64,000 nt of DNA from Eisenibacter elegans DSM 3317 (GTDB taxonomy: Bacteria > Bacteroidota > Bacteroidia > Cytophagales > Microscillaceae). Position 1 is the stretch's first letter. The number at the start of each line of letters is the position of its first letter. The stretch is taken from NCBI RefSeq assembly GCF_000430505.1, contig NZ_KE387152.1, positions 62,001 through 126,000 on the forward strand, written 5' to 3'. Shown one piece after another: positions 1 through 8,956 of this stretch. A program made the translations under genes and the position numbers. Under the pieces are notes generated by a model, which saw only the letters and a list, made by a program, of their open reading frames with translations, did no database searches and was not told where the DNA came from.

Positions 1-1060
1 CTTGGCCTAAGAAGTACTGTAACCAGCTCAGATTGAGGCTCACTCCCACATAAATCATACAACAAGCCAACACAAAATAGCGCATTACCCGGGCAAAAGT
101 TTGGGGTGCTTTCTTGTCGGCTGATTGGCCAAAGAAAAACGGTTCTGCCGCATAGCGGAAGGCTTGGGTAACCAAGCTCATAAAAATAGCCAGTTTGTAT
201 ACTGCCGAATAAACGCCTACGGCCTCTATTGGGCTGAGGTTGGGGTAGTAGTGTGCTGGCAGCCAATACTTGAGCAAGGCCCTGTCGGATACCTCATTGA
301 CCATCCCAGCCAAGCCCATCAACATCAGTGGCCAAGCATAATGCAAAACAGGCTTTAACACCGACCCGTCCCAGTCCCAGCGGAAAGCGCTGAAAATAGG
401 CCAAAACCATAAAATCACTGCGCCATTGGCCAATAGATTGGCCAAAAACACATAACCAATGCCTAGCTCGGGCTGGAAGAGGCGTTCTCCTAAAGGTTGT
501 AAGGCACTACCATAAGCGCCGCCGGCCATTTGTCTACAAATAACCAAGAAAAACACGTTCAGCAACACATTCAATCCAATATTGAATACCCGCGCTGCAG
601 CAAAGCGGCTTGCCTTTCCCTGAAGCCTCAGCTGGGCATAAGGCAAAGCCAGCAGGGTGTCTATCGACAGTATTCCGATGAGCCAGTAGAGCAGGTACGG
701 ACGGTCGGTATAGCCCAATGCGCTCGAAAGGTTAGGCGTAAGCCACCACAAAAGAGCTGAGAACAATACCGTGCTGACCAACATACAGCTCATCAATTGG
801 TTGAAAACACGTTGTTTGCCAGCTGCGCTGGGTTGGGCTGCCGCAAAGCGGAAGAAGGCCGTTTCCATCCCATAGGTGTAGAGGATGTTGAGAAAGGCTA
901 CATAAGCATATAGCTCCGAAAAAATACCATATTCTGAAGCGCCAAAACCATAGTGTATGTGGGTATGTAAGGGCACTAGTAGGTAGTTGAGCATGCGGGC
1001 AACAATACTGCTGATGCCGTAGAGGGCTGTTTGGCCAGCCAATTTTTGGAGTAATCCCAT
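1..1060 (-). CDS. Polysaccharide flippase (Wzx/MOP family), 3' end cut by window edge
   Basis: The reading frame is open from the ATG at 1060 to the left edge, giving 353 codons without a stop. The product is strongly hydrophobic with repeated membrane helices. It opens with an amphipathic stretch containing GQTALYGISSIVARMLNYLLVPL, here broken by normal loop residues, which is typical of lipid-linked oligosaccharide flippases of the MOP superfamily. Such proteins move undecaprenyl-linked sugar units across the inner membrane for surface polysaccharide assembly. Full-length members have about 450-500 residues, so roughly a quarter is missing to the left. The assignment to the flippase family is by overall pattern; the substrate cannot be told. 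A TAnnTTTG-type element lies upstream in the minus direction at 1089-1096. Confidence 0.75.
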   Translation of the reverse strand, partial: MGLLQKLAGQTALYGISSIVARMLNYLLVPLHTHIHYGFGASEYGIFSELYAYVAFLNILYTYGMETAFFRFAAAQPSAAGKQRVFNQLMSCMLVSTVLFSALLWWLTPNLSSALGYTDRPYLLYWLIGILSIDTLLALPYAQLRLQGKASRFAAARVFNIGLNVLLNVFFLVICRQMAGGAYGSALQPLGERLFQPELGIGYVFLANLLANGAVILWFWPIFSAFRWDWDGSVLKPVLHYAWPLMLMGLAGMVNEVSDRALLKYWLPAHYYPNLSPIEAVGVYSAVYKLAIFMSLVTQAFRYAAEPFFFGQSADKKAPQTFARVMRYFVLACCMIYVGVSLNLSWLQYFLGQ

Positions 1061-1164
1061 AGTGCTGCGCTTGATGATAGTAGCGCGGCAAAGTTACACA
1101 AATTTGGATGGATTGGTATGATGGGCAGCAGCGATAGCAATGTGAAAAACATAGAGCCAAGCAG

Positions 1165-1196
1165 CAAAAAAGTCATCCCGAAAGCGCGGGATGACT
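1165..1196 (-). terminator. Rho-independent terminator
   Basis: A perfect 10-bp inverted repeat (AGTCATCCCG, 1171-1180, with its complement at 1187-1196) is followed in the minus direction by a run of six T. It lies about 60 bases past the stop of the exported Cys-rich protein gene and should end its transcript before the flippase gene. Confidence 0.8.
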
Positions 1197-1257
1197 GCTG
1201 TACTAAAGCCTTAGGTAAGGCGTAGGAGAGTCTGTTTGAGAAGAAGTCAAGGGTTGT

Positions 1258-1794
1258 TTAACCCCGTTTTTTGAGCCAAGCAGTATATTTCTTATCATTG
1301 ATAACGTTAGCAGCAGGGAAAGCAGGCAAACCACCACAGCCTCTTCCATAGTTGGCATTGGTGAGAAAGCCTAGCTGCTTGGGACCGCTTTTGTCTAAAT
1401 AAAAATGGTAATCACGCGCTACAATCTCATTATAGGGCATGTTGTCGATGTAGAATGGGCTCAGCCCTTTATTTTCTACAATGAATCCACCAAGCATCAT
1501 GCCATCGACACGTACCGAGAAGCGGCTCTCATCGTAATCACAGACTTCGATGCTGACAGAACGCACCAAAACCAGCTTCCCAACATAACGGTCGCCGCCA
1601 TACTCTTGGGCTACCTCGTCGCAGCAGTCGCAAAAATCCATAATATAGCCCTGTGTTTTGATTTTGGCCGCTAGTTGTTCGGCTTCGCTACGACTCATGC
1701 AGTCGTCAGGGTCTGCCCACACACTCAAAGGAAAGAGGAGTAGTAGGCTGGCGGCCAATAAGCGGCCATAGAGGGAAGTAATGTTTGTAAACAT
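1258..1794 (-). CDS. Exported Cys-rich protein of unknown function
   Basis: This 178-residue protein starts with a clear signal peptide (hydrophobic core about residues 10-26, likely cleavage after VWA). The mature part has cysteines grouped as DCM and FCDCCDE near residues 31-58 and a later GRGCGGLP segment, which suggests disulfides or a bound metal. I do not recognise a family. The gene stands alone between a terminator downstream (1165-1196) and a 138-base gap upstream. It probably acts in the periplasm or outside the cell; no more can be said from sequence. Confidence 0.65.
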   Translation of the reverse strand: MFTNITSLYGRLLAASLLLLFPLSVWADPDDCMSRSEAEQLAAKIKTQGYIMDFCDCCDEVAQEYGGDRYVGKLVLVRSVSIEVCDYDESRFSVRVDGMMLGGFIVENKGLSPFYIDNMPYNEIVARDYHFYLDKSGPKQLGFLTNANYGRGCGGLPAFPAANVINDKKYTAWLKKRG

Positions 1795-1932
1795 AGATTT
1801 GGAAGTAGAAATTAGAAAAGGGTTAGGAAAACGTTGTCATTACGTAGAAGACCAGCACAAAGATTTGTCTAAAGCCTTAGACTTTATGAAAGGCAGGCTT
1901 TAGTTTACAAACAGGAGATTGGTGTAATGCGC

Positions 1933-3072
1933 CTACTGTGAAGGCAAAGGCTGAGAGGCTTCTTTGTCTAGTTGTCGGAGATGGGCTTTACGGTTGTGGC
2001 GCAGCCGTGTTTTCCAGGTTTGCAAGGCATCCTGTTCTTCTTGATGGAGGGTTTTGATCAGCGCCAATGTTTTGCGCTGCCTTTCAGCATCAGCCCTGAC
2101 GCTATTGATGCGTAAGTAATCACGGTAGCTGTGGTCTTGACTGTGGCGGATGAGTTCGTAGTAATGCTGTTGGATTTTTTGAGAGGTGTGGCCGAAGTGT
2201 TGTGCTTGTCTGATGAGCGCCGGCGCATCTTTAGGGGTAGCACCTCTGCGCTCCAATTCCCAAGCGAGCATCCCGATTAGGGCTTCCCATAAGGGATTGT
2301 CTGCCCGAAATTCAGGAATTTGCCCACTTCGGATTTGCTTGCTATATTGCTGCATTTGCACGATAGCACGGTAATGTTCCCAAGCCGATTGTTGTAGGAT
2401 ACGCTCCGTTTTTTGTCGCTCAGACAAACCACGTTCTAGCTGTAAGGCCAGTGCATGGCTTTGCTCTGTATAGCGTTCCATAGTTTGTTGTTGTTTTTTT
2501 TGCCAGCGTAAATGAGCCCACATAGCTTGGCTGAGCGGTTCGGGCTGTCTTTGGAAAAGCGCCACTACTTGCATAGGAGCCATACAAAATCCTATTCCTA
2601 GCCCCAAGACTATCAGCCCGACTTTGAGAATACCCGCATCGCTCAACTTAAGATAACGGGTGAGCACTTGACGGTGGCTCTCCGGAATCTGAATGGATTG
2701 CCCACTGCTATGACGCTGCGCGACTTCGTGCTGGAAGCGGCGGTAGAGGTGGTCGCCACGAAAGCGATGGCGTAAAAAAAGCCCTGCCAGAAGTATGGCC
2801 GGAAGCAGGCCAATACCCCAACCCAAGAGCAAGAGCCAGTGATACATTGCCAAAGCCGCTACCAACAAGTGTAATATGCTCCACAACAAACAGAGCCACA
2901 AACCCAAACGCAGATACCGCAGCTTGTGGCTGATACCCGAAACTTCTAACCAAGGAGTGTAGAAGAGGTTGCTACGTTCTGTTTCGTAAGCATAAAGCCA
3001 ATGTACCCACTGCCATTGCTTGCGCAGCAGCTTACGAAACAAACGCCACTTGCTCTGTGCCTTAGCTTCCAT
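1933..3072 (-). CDS. Unknown membrane protein with long helical C-terminal half
   Basis: The protein has 379 residues from the ATG at 3072. Two hydrophobic stretches around residues 55-100 form two or three membrane helices; another lies near residues 150-175. The C-terminal half is charged and Gln-rich and predicted helical or coiled-coil (many QQ, ER and KT runs). I recognise no family. The frame could be opened further to a TTG at 3123, but those 17 codons lie inside a dispersed repeat (3083-3142), so the ATG is preferred. The lemA gene lies 102 bases upstream on the same strand, so the two may be co-transcribed, and a link to LemA function is a guess. Confidence 0.6.
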   Translation of the reverse strand: MEAKAQSKWRLFRKLLRKQWQWVHWLYAYETERSNLFYTPWLEVSGISHKLRYLRLGLWLCLLWSILHLLVAALAMYHWLLLLGWGIGLLPAILLAGLFLRHRFRGDHLYRRFQHEVAQRHSSGQSIQIPESHRQVLTRYLKLSDAGILKVGLIVLGLGIGFCMAPMQVVALFQRQPEPLSQAMWAHLRWQKKQQQTMERYTEQSHALALQLERGLSERQKTERILQQSAWEHYRAIVQMQQYSKQIRSGQIPEFRADNPLWEALIGMLAWELERRGATPKDAPALIRQAQHFGHTSQKIQQHYYELIRHSQDHSYRDYLRINSVRADAERQRKTLALIKTLHQEEQDALQTWKTRLRHNRKAHLRQLDKEASQPLPSQ

Positions 3073-3082
3073 GATGGGGTCT

Positions 3083-3142
3083 ATGATTTGGGATTTACGA
3101 TTTACGGATTCGTAGTTTGTCAATCGTAGTTCGTCAATCGTA
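3083..3142. repeat. Short dispersed repeat D, copy 1
   Basis: It holds the words GATTTGGGATTTACGATTT and TCGTCAATCGTA. A related copy lies at 56390-56432 downstream of recQ. It sits between lemA and the next gene and generates a false N-terminal extension of the latter. Confidence 0.55.
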
Positions 3143-3174
3143 ACGCTGTCGCTCGGTGTATATTTTTGTAAAGT

Positions 3175-3696
3175 TTAGATAGCTTCAAATTTGAAGAAAC
3201 GGGCGATGTATTTTGAGGGGGCAGTGGTGCGCATGCGATTATAATCGAAGCTCAACTGATTGAAACGCTTGGTTTGTGTGCGCAGTTCGTCTCCCACACG
3301 ATTTATTTCTGCCTGAAAATCCTGATAAGCAGGCAGCTCTTGTATGTCATTTTGTTGGGCAGCCCATCCTTCTACGGCTTGTTGTAGTTGGGTAAATTTA
3401 CCGGCCAACAATATCTTCTGAGTATTGTCTTGGGCTTTATTGATACCATCGCCCAACGACACGATGGTATTACACAGGGCTTCGTCAAGGTTGGGGTGCG
3501 CCTTGATGGCCTCAATCAGGTGTAGAAAACAGTTGTTCTTTCGTTCTGAAAGCGCCACAATGGTGTCTACCGTTTCTAGAAGGTGTTGTTGGAGGCGCAG
3601 CAAGGTATTGTAGTTTACAATAGCCACCAAAAACAAAAACCCGAAGAAGGCCAATACTAGGGGGACAAGCCCAACTAAATCAAGATAATCTTTCAT
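3175..3696 (-). CDS. lemA: LemA family protein
   Basis: The product has 173 residues. It has one N-terminal membrane helix (about residues 8-27) followed by a helical domain with the LemA signatures: VNYNTLLRLQQHLLE near the helix and the late FNQLSFDYNRMR motif. LemA proteins are membrane-anchored four-helix proteins of unclear function. The start is set at the ATG at 3696, directly before the membrane helix. An in-frame extension to 3789 exists but is translated from repeat A (3731-3832). The gene is upstream of an unknown membrane protein gene on the same strand. A TAnnTTTG-like element in the minus direction lies at 3836-3843. Confidence 0.8.
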   Translation of the reverse strand: MKDYLDLVGLVPLVLAFFGFLFLVAIVNYNTLLRLQQHLLETVDTIVALSERKNNCFLHLIEAIKAHPNLDEALCNTIVSLGDGINKAQDNTQKILLAGKFTQLQQAVEGWAAQQNDIQELPAYQDFQAEINRVGDELRTQTKRFNQLSFDYNRMRTTAPSKYIARFFKFEAI

Positions 3697-3730
3697 AAAG
3701 TATTTTGTGCTAAAACAACCAGCTATACGT

Positions 3731-3832
3731 AACCAAAATTGGTTTGGTAAATGTGTGTGCTGAGAATCCTTGAGAATCAAGAAAATCAAATCCTGTAAAT
3801 CCTCAAATCTTGTGAATCTTGGTATAAATTTA
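3731..3832 (+). repeat. Dispersed AT-rich repeat A, copy 1
   Basis: This is one of seven clear copies of a 70-100 bp intergenic repeat. Shared words are CTTGAGAATCAAGAAAATC, AATCCTCAAATCTT and AATCTTGGTATA, preceded by a TTGGTTTGG-like segment. It is best matched by 12624-12726. It lies upstream of lemA. Confidence 0.75.
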
Positions 3833-3888
3833 GGCCAAAGCTACCCAATAAACAGCCAAAAGCCAAGCTTGTTTGTATGAGCGCAGAG

Positions 3889-6747
3889 CTAGTCGGCTAC
3901 TTTTTCGGAGGGCACATCATCTGCGGAAGGGGTGGCGGGGGTGGCGGTGTTTCCTTTGTTGTAGCGCTCACGCAGCCAGTGTTCGATAGGGGCGATACTC
4001 AGAGCCAAGATAATATTCATCACCAGCTTGAAAACAGGGATATTGCCCGAGAAATCGTCGACTGTAGGCTCCAGCAAGAGTACCAAAAACTCGAAGAAGG
4101 TAATCAGCGTTACCAAGGTAAGCACACGCGAAATGCGCGAGCCGCGTTTGACGACAAAGAAAGAAACCACCAACAAACTCAGGAAAAACAAAACCTGAAG
4201 GGCGTAGAACCACATCGTCTCCCAAAAAGGAGGCTTGATGGTAAAGTCAAAGACTTGTATGGGGCTTTCTTGGCCAAAAGTATTTTTGGCTTTGACGTGT
4301 AGCCGGTATCTGCCAGCCGGCAACATAGGGAAGCTCAAGGTGTTTTGTTCCGACCAGCCAGACCAGTCTTCTTTGGCGCGTCTGTTTTCGAGGTTTTGCA
4401 ACCAGTATTGGTATTGCGTTTGACGTTCGTTTTGGAAATAGGGCGCAGCCAGCTGGAAGTGGAAGCTCATTCCCTTGGGGTCAAAATTCAGCACAAGGTT
4501 TTGGAGCGCCAGTGTTTTTTGGTCTTTGTCGCGTACTTGCCGGATATGAAGCGCAAACTGTACCTTGGGGTCAATGTTGGCGCCGGCTTCTAGGCGGTAG
4601 AGTTGATGTTGGTTGACAACCCAGAGGTTGCCCTGTGCGTCTTGGTAGAGGTTTTCTATATCATCAAAAAGCCCCAAATAGGCCAAAAACGCCGGTTTGT
4701 TTTTGTTAAGCGCCTGTAAGTTTTGCCATTGTCCATCTTTTTGGCTCCAGGTGTAGCCTTGTTGGTCGTAGATGAGATTGTTGCGTGCGTCATAATATGG
4801 GTTCCAAGAGGTATCAGGTACGAAGCCTTTTTTGCCATCAAAAACCCGTACCCCAGAAGACAAGAAGCAAACCACCTTGTTGTCAATCACACGCAAGGTA
4901 GAGTTGCTGGTATAGGTTCCTTCGAGGGTATATTCTCCAAAACCTATTGGTTTGAGTACTTCGTTGAGCTGTAGTGAGGCTACTTTGCCATCCATCCCCA
5001 GCCATAGCATATTCCCCTGCTCAGCGGCAGAATAAATCTCTTCGCGCAATGCTTTAGAGATAGGGAAGACCTCCCAGAATCCTTGCTTTTTGGTGGCGGC
5101 AAACACCCCTTTGTCTGTACAAACATAGAGCGTATTGGCAAAACTAGTCGAGGGGAACAGGTAGTTGACATTTACATCTTCCAAAAGAGCGAGGCTCTTG
5201 CCTTCTTCACCCTCGATATTGAGTAAGTAAAGCCCGGTGTTGGTGCCGACAAATACTTGATTGCCAACAGCGCTAAACTGTTTGGCCTTGGCATAGAGGT
5301 TTTGAAAAGGCTTGTAGACATACGGAATCGAATAGGTAGCATACGCCTGACGACCTTCTTGGCGCTCATAGGCCACTGTTTTCTGGGTAGTGGCTAGGGT
5401 GCGGGTGGGGCGTTCTTCAGTTTCGGTAGATTCTCGGGTGCGTATTTGGCGCTTTGCTGCTTTGCGCCCTTCGTTGGAGTGTTGATAGTTGAGGCGTAGC
5501 CCGTTGTTGCCCTTATCAGCAATAGGTTCTTGAATCTGCACCACCTTGGTTACGGTCTCGACGGTTTTGAGGTATCGGGCTTCTTTTTTGATAAAGCCCT
5601 TGACTTCGTCAAACTTCTTGACCTTGGTCAAGAAAAACACCCCTTGACTAGTGCCCACATAAAGCTGCCCGTTGGGCTGAGGCAAGACACAAGTAACATT
5701 ACCATCGAGCCCCGCATAAGTAGAAAACAGCCGCAGCGGCAGGTTGAGGTCTATACGAGAAATCCCCTTTTCGTGGCACACCCACAGGCTGCCGCTTTGG
5801 TCTAGAGTTAGGGCCAATACCTCGTCGTCGGGCAGGCCGGTTTGATAGTTGATGACCTTCAAAACAGCGCCATCGGCCTTGTTGAGCATCAGGCAGCCCC
5901 CGGTCAATGTGGTAGTCAGGAAGCGGTTGTCGTCGATGTTGTAGTTAAAATTGAGCAGGTTGGCCTTGAGGTAGTCTTCGGCTTGATAGCGATAAGGGAT
6001 AAGTTTGAGGCCATCAAAGACATAGTGTTGTAAGTCATCAAAGGCGAGTAAGGTTCTGACCTTGGTAAAGGGCATAGCCGAGCGGATGGCCGTATTTTTA
6101 AAACGCTCTGCGTCGTGCATGAGGGGCTGTAGTTGTTGGCCGGCTACTTTGTGAAGTCCCTTGGTGCGGATATTGAGGTAGGGTTGTTGTTCGTGAATAA
6201 AAAAGCCGGTATAGTTGATGGTCTCCTCCGACAGCAAGTTGGCTCCACGTGTGCTACTGAGCCAGTGGAATAAGTATTTTTTGCTCTTGTGTTGTACCTT
6301 AATGAGGCTTTGCTCTCCATAAAAAAACACCTCTTCTCCTAAAAAATGAATTTGCTTTAGCTTGCCAAGCTTGTCCTTAAAATCTTTGGGGATGGCCGAG
6401 CGATAGTGTTCTACACCGTTGAGGTCGCGCTCTAGGTAGCCATAATCATCTTTACAGCCCACATATATCGTACCGTCGCTGGGGTGTTTGGCCAAGGCAT
6501 AGGGGGTGCTGAGTGTTTCGATAATCTGCCAAAAAACACCATCATATACCAAAATACCCTTGGTATTAGCAAAATAAAGATAGCCATTGTTTCCTTGAAC
6601 AACGGCCAAGTTTTTATTATCGAGGTTATTGAGTGGAATTTCGTAATTTTGTAAGAAGTAATCCCCGTCTTGGGCTTGTATGGGCAGTGCCACAGAGACA
6701 ACCAAGCCAAAGGCTATAAAGAGGATACAGACGATATATCGAAGCAT
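3889..6747 (-). CDS. Reg_prop/Y_Y_Y sensor-like membrane protein without kinase domain
   Basis: The protein has 952 residues. A signal peptide (residues 1-25, ending IQAQ) is followed by a long beta-propeller region with two-component-regulator repeats (for example GYLYFANTKGILVYDG and GSLWVCHEKGISRIDL). A Y_Y_Y-like sandwich follows at about 745-840 (QYQYWLQNLE, LPAGRYRLHVKAKN), then three membrane helices at about 845-866, 875-893 and 905-922 and a short charged tail. Hybrid two-component sensors of this build normally continue into a histidine kinase or a DNA-binding domain; none is present here, so the output is unknown. The start is the ATG at 6747 directly before the signal peptide; the frame is open to 6810. 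It is divergent from the RNase HI gene. Confidence 0.8.
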   Translation of the reverse strand: MLRYIVCILFIAFGLVVSVALPIQAQDGDYFLQNYEIPLNNLDNKNLAVVQGNNGYLYFANTKGILVYDGVFWQIIETLSTPYALAKHPSDGTIYVGCKDDYGYLERDLNGVEHYRSAIPKDFKDKLGKLKQIHFLGEEVFFYGEQSLIKVQHKSKKYLFHWLSSTRGANLLSEETINYTGFFIHEQQPYLNIRTKGLHKVAGQQLQPLMHDAERFKNTAIRSAMPFTKVRTLLAFDDLQHYVFDGLKLIPYRYQAEDYLKANLLNFNYNIDDNRFLTTTLTGGCLMLNKADGAVLKVINYQTGLPDDEVLALTLDQSGSLWVCHEKGISRIDLNLPLRLFSTYAGLDGNVTCVLPQPNGQLYVGTSQGVFFLTKVKKFDEVKGFIKKEARYLKTVETVTKVVQIQEPIADKGNNGLRLNYQHSNEGRKAAKRQIRTRESTETEERPTRTLATTQKTVAYERQEGRQAYATYSIPYVYKPFQNLYAKAKQFSAVGNQVFVGTNTGLYLLNIEGEEGKSLALLEDVNVNYLFPSTSFANTLYVCTDKGVFAATKKQGFWEVFPISKALREEIYSAAEQGNMLWLGMDGKVASLQLNEVLKPIGFGEYTLEGTYTSNSTLRVIDNKVVCFLSSGVRVFDGKKGFVPDTSWNPYYDARNNLIYDQQGYTWSQKDGQWQNLQALNKNKPAFLAYLGLFDDIENLYQDAQGNLWVVNQHQLYRLEAGANIDPKVQFALHIRQVRDKDQKTLALQNLVLNFDPKGMSFHFQLAAPYFQNERQTQYQYWLQNLENRRAKEDWSGWSEQNTLSFPMLPAGRYRLHVKAKNTFGQESPIQVFDFTIKPPFWETMWFYALQVLFFLSLLVVSFFVVKRGSRISRVLTLVTLITFFEFLVLLLEPTVDDFSGNIPVFKLVMNIILALSIAPIEHWLRERYNKGNTATPATPSADDVPSEKVAD

Positions 6748-6837
6748 AAATAGGGGGGTAGTCGAAATGTGAAGAAGTGTCGGTGATGTGCAATGCAGCA
6801 TCAAAATCAATGCCTAAACCCTAACACTTTACGTAAA

Positions 6838-7446
6838 ATGGCGCAACAAAAATTTTATGTCGTATGGAAAGGGCGCAAGCCCGGTGTGTATAGCTCTTGG
6901 CCTAGTTGTGAAGCGCAAATCAAAGCCTTTAATGGTGCGAGTTATAAATCTTTCGCCACCCGCAGTGAGGCCGACGCGGCCTTCAAGGCTGGACCTCGAT
7001 ACAGCCCCAAAGCCAAGGCTGCCAAAAGCAGCAACCCACCTATCCTCAACAGCCTCTCGGTAGATGCGGCTTGTAGTGGCAACCCCGGGCTGATGGAGTA
7101 CCAAGGAGTACATACCCAGACAGGGGAGCAATGGTTTCACCAAGGCCCTTTCCCAGTAGGCACCAATAATATCGGCGAGTTTTTGGCCATCGTACACGGC
7201 CTTGCACTACTCCAAAAACAAGGACTGGACCTACCTATCTATACTGACTCGCAAACAGCGTTGGCCTGGATTCGTAACAAGAAAATCAAAACAACCTTAG
7301 ACCGTAACGCCCAAACAGAAGGACTCTTTGCCTTGGTAGACCGCGCCATCGATTGGCTACACCACCACCACTACCGAACCCCCATACTCAAATGGGAAAC
7401 AGAAAGCTGGGGCGAAATTCCGGCAGATTTCGGTCGAAAATCCTAA
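6838..7446 (+). CDS. rnhA: Ribonuclease HI with N-terminal hybrid-binding domain
   Basis: The 202-residue protein has an N-terminal viroplasmin-like RNA/DNA-hybrid-binding domain (residues 4-50, YVVWKGRKPGVYSSW) and a C-terminal RNase H domain. The acidic catalytic set is visible as D76 (SVDAACSGNPG), E114 (NNIGEFLAI), D137 (YTDSQTA) and D197 (PADFGRK). It degrades RNA in RNA-DNA hybrids, such as primers and R-loops. The start is the ATG at 6838, which fits the family N-terminus; an earlier in-frame ATG adds 15 unsupported residues. The gene is divergent from the Reg_prop gene and lies 96 bases before the aminopeptidase gene. Confidence 0.92.
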   Translation: MAQQKFYVVWKGRKPGVYSSWPSCEAQIKAFNGASYKSFATRSEADAAFKAGPRYSPKAKAAKSSNPPILNSLSVDAACSGNPGLMEYQGVHTQTGEQWFHQGPFPVGTNNIGEFLAIVHGLALLQKQGLDLPIYTDSQTALAWIRNKKIKTTLDRNAQTEGLFALVDRAIDWLHHHHYRTPILKWETESWGEIPADFGRKS

Positions 7447-7542
7447 AGTTTTGCGCAAAAAGTGCTACTTTGCTTTCCCATTGGTTAGGCCACATCATAA
7501 GGCCTAATTCCCACAACACCATTGATATTCTAGCATTCAATT

Positions 7543-8835
7543 ATGAGATACAAGCGCCCCGACAATCAACTTTTTGTCAAAAATCGCCAAAAACTGGCCA
7601 CATTACTCCAGCCCAAATCCCTTGCTGTATTACACGCCAACGACATTATGCCGACCAATGCCGACGGCACAATGCCTTTCATACAAAACAGCGATATTTT
7701 TTATCTTTCCGGCGTAGACCAAGAGGAGAGCATCCTCGTGATTTTCCCAGATGCCCCCGAGGCCAAACACCGCGAAATACTGTTCTTGCGCGAAACCAAT
7801 GAACATATCGCTATTTGGGAAGGAGCCAAGCTCGATAAAACACAGGCTACAGAGGTATCGGGTATCAAAACTGTATACTGGCTACACGAATTTGAAACCA
7901 TTTTCCATAAACTCATGTCGCAGTGTGACTATGTATACCTTAATAGCAATGAGCATAATCGCGCCGAGGTAGTGGTCGAAACACGTGATGCACGCTTTAT
8001 CCGTAGCTGCCAAATGAAGTACCCGCTACATAAGTATGAGCGACTAACCCCCCTATTGACACACCTGAGGGCCATCAAAGAGCCAGAAGAGGTAGCGCTC
8101 TTACAAGAAGCCTGTAATATTACCGAAAAAGGGTTCCGCCGCATCCTGAATTTTGTCAAACCAGGGGTGCATGAATATGAAATCGAAGCCGAATATGTGC
8201 ACGAGTTCATCCGAAACCGTTCCAGAGGCTTTGCCTATACCCCCATTATTGCTTCGGGAGCCAATGCATGTATCTTGCATTATGTCGAAAACAACGCTGC
8301 CTGCCAAGCAGGAGACTTGCTACTGATGGATGTGGGCGCTGAGTATGCCAATTATAACGCCGATATGACACGGACAATCCCCGTCAGCGGGCGCTTTACC
8401 CCCCGCCAAAAGGCAGTGTACAACGCTGTGTTGAATGTATATAATTTCGCCAAGGAGTTACTCAAGCCCGGCACGCTCATCCTCGATGAGTATCACAAGG
8501 CTGTAGGCGAAACAATGGAACGCGAGCTTGTAGGGCTAAACCTACTCAGTATGCACGATATCCGTACCCAAAATCCTGATATGCCGGCATACAAAAAATA
8601 TTTTATGCACGGGACTTCGCACCACCTCGGCCTTGCTGTACACGATGTGGGCGATTGGTTTAGGCCTTTTACTGCCGGGATGGTCTTCACCTGTGAGCCG
8701 GGAATCTATATCCCCGAAGAAAACTTGGGCATCCGCCTCGAAAACGATATTCTCCTTACCACTGAGGGCAATATCAATCTCATGGCCAATATCCCCATCG
8801 AGGCCGAAGAAATCGAGGAACTGATGAATGCTTAA
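7543..8835 (+). CDS. pepP: Xaa-Pro aminopeptidase (M24B)
   Basis: The 430-residue protein is full length for the family. It has an N-terminal AMP_N domain (about residues 5-140) and a C-terminal pita-bread metallopeptidase domain. The metal ligands are visible: two Asp in LLMDVGAEYANYNADMTRT, His in HGTSHHLGL, Glu in FTCEPGIYI and Glu in RLENDILLT. It removes N-terminal residues that precede proline and needs two metal ions, usually manganese. No signal peptide is seen, so it acts in the cytoplasm. A strong hairpin lies just past the stop. Confidence 0.93.
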   Translation: MRYKRPDNQLFVKNRQKLATLLQPKSLAVLHANDIMPTNADGTMPFIQNSDIFYLSGVDQEESILVIFPDAPEAKHREILFLRETNEHIAIWEGAKLDKTQATEVSGIKTVYWLHEFETIFHKLMSQCDYVYLNSNEHNRAEVVVETRDARFIRSCQMKYPLHKYERLTPLLTHLRAIKEPEEVALLQEACNITEKGFRRILNFVKPGVHEYEIEAEYVHEFIRNRSRGFAYTPIIASGANACILHYVENNAACQAGDLLLMDVGAEYANYNADMTRTIPVSGRFTPRQKAVYNAVLNVYNFAKELLKPGTLILDEYHKAVGETMERELVGLNLLSMHDIRTQNPDMPAYKKYFMHGTSHHLGLAVHDVGDWFRPFTAGMVFTCEPGIYIPEENLGIRLENDILLTTEGNINLMANIPIEAEEIEELMNA

Positions 8836-8856
8836 GGCAACAAAACCTTACCCCCT

Positions 8857-8896
8857 AACCCATCACCGTGTGCCGATTATCATACGGCGATGGGTT
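8857..8896 (+). terminator. Stable hairpin after pepP
   Basis: Two 16-base arms (AACCCATCACCGTGTG at 8857-8872 and its near-complement at 8881-8896) pair with one mismatch and one G-U pair around an 8-base loop. No T-run follows, so it may stabilise the 3' end of the message rather than act as a classic terminator. Confidence 0.55.
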
Positions 8897-8956
8897 GGAT
8901 AATCTCACCAAATCACCAAGCTTAACCCCAAGAACCTGTCTACCCTCTTTGCGGAT

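Noticed and set aside
3073-3123. N-terminal extension of the unknown membrane protein to a TTG at 3123
   Set aside because: The extra 17 codons begin with TTG and are translated from repeat D; an ATG at 3072 fits better.
3697-3789. N-terminal extension of LemA
   Set aside because: The codons fall in repeat A and do not look like LemA; the ATG at 3696 directly precedes the membrane helix.
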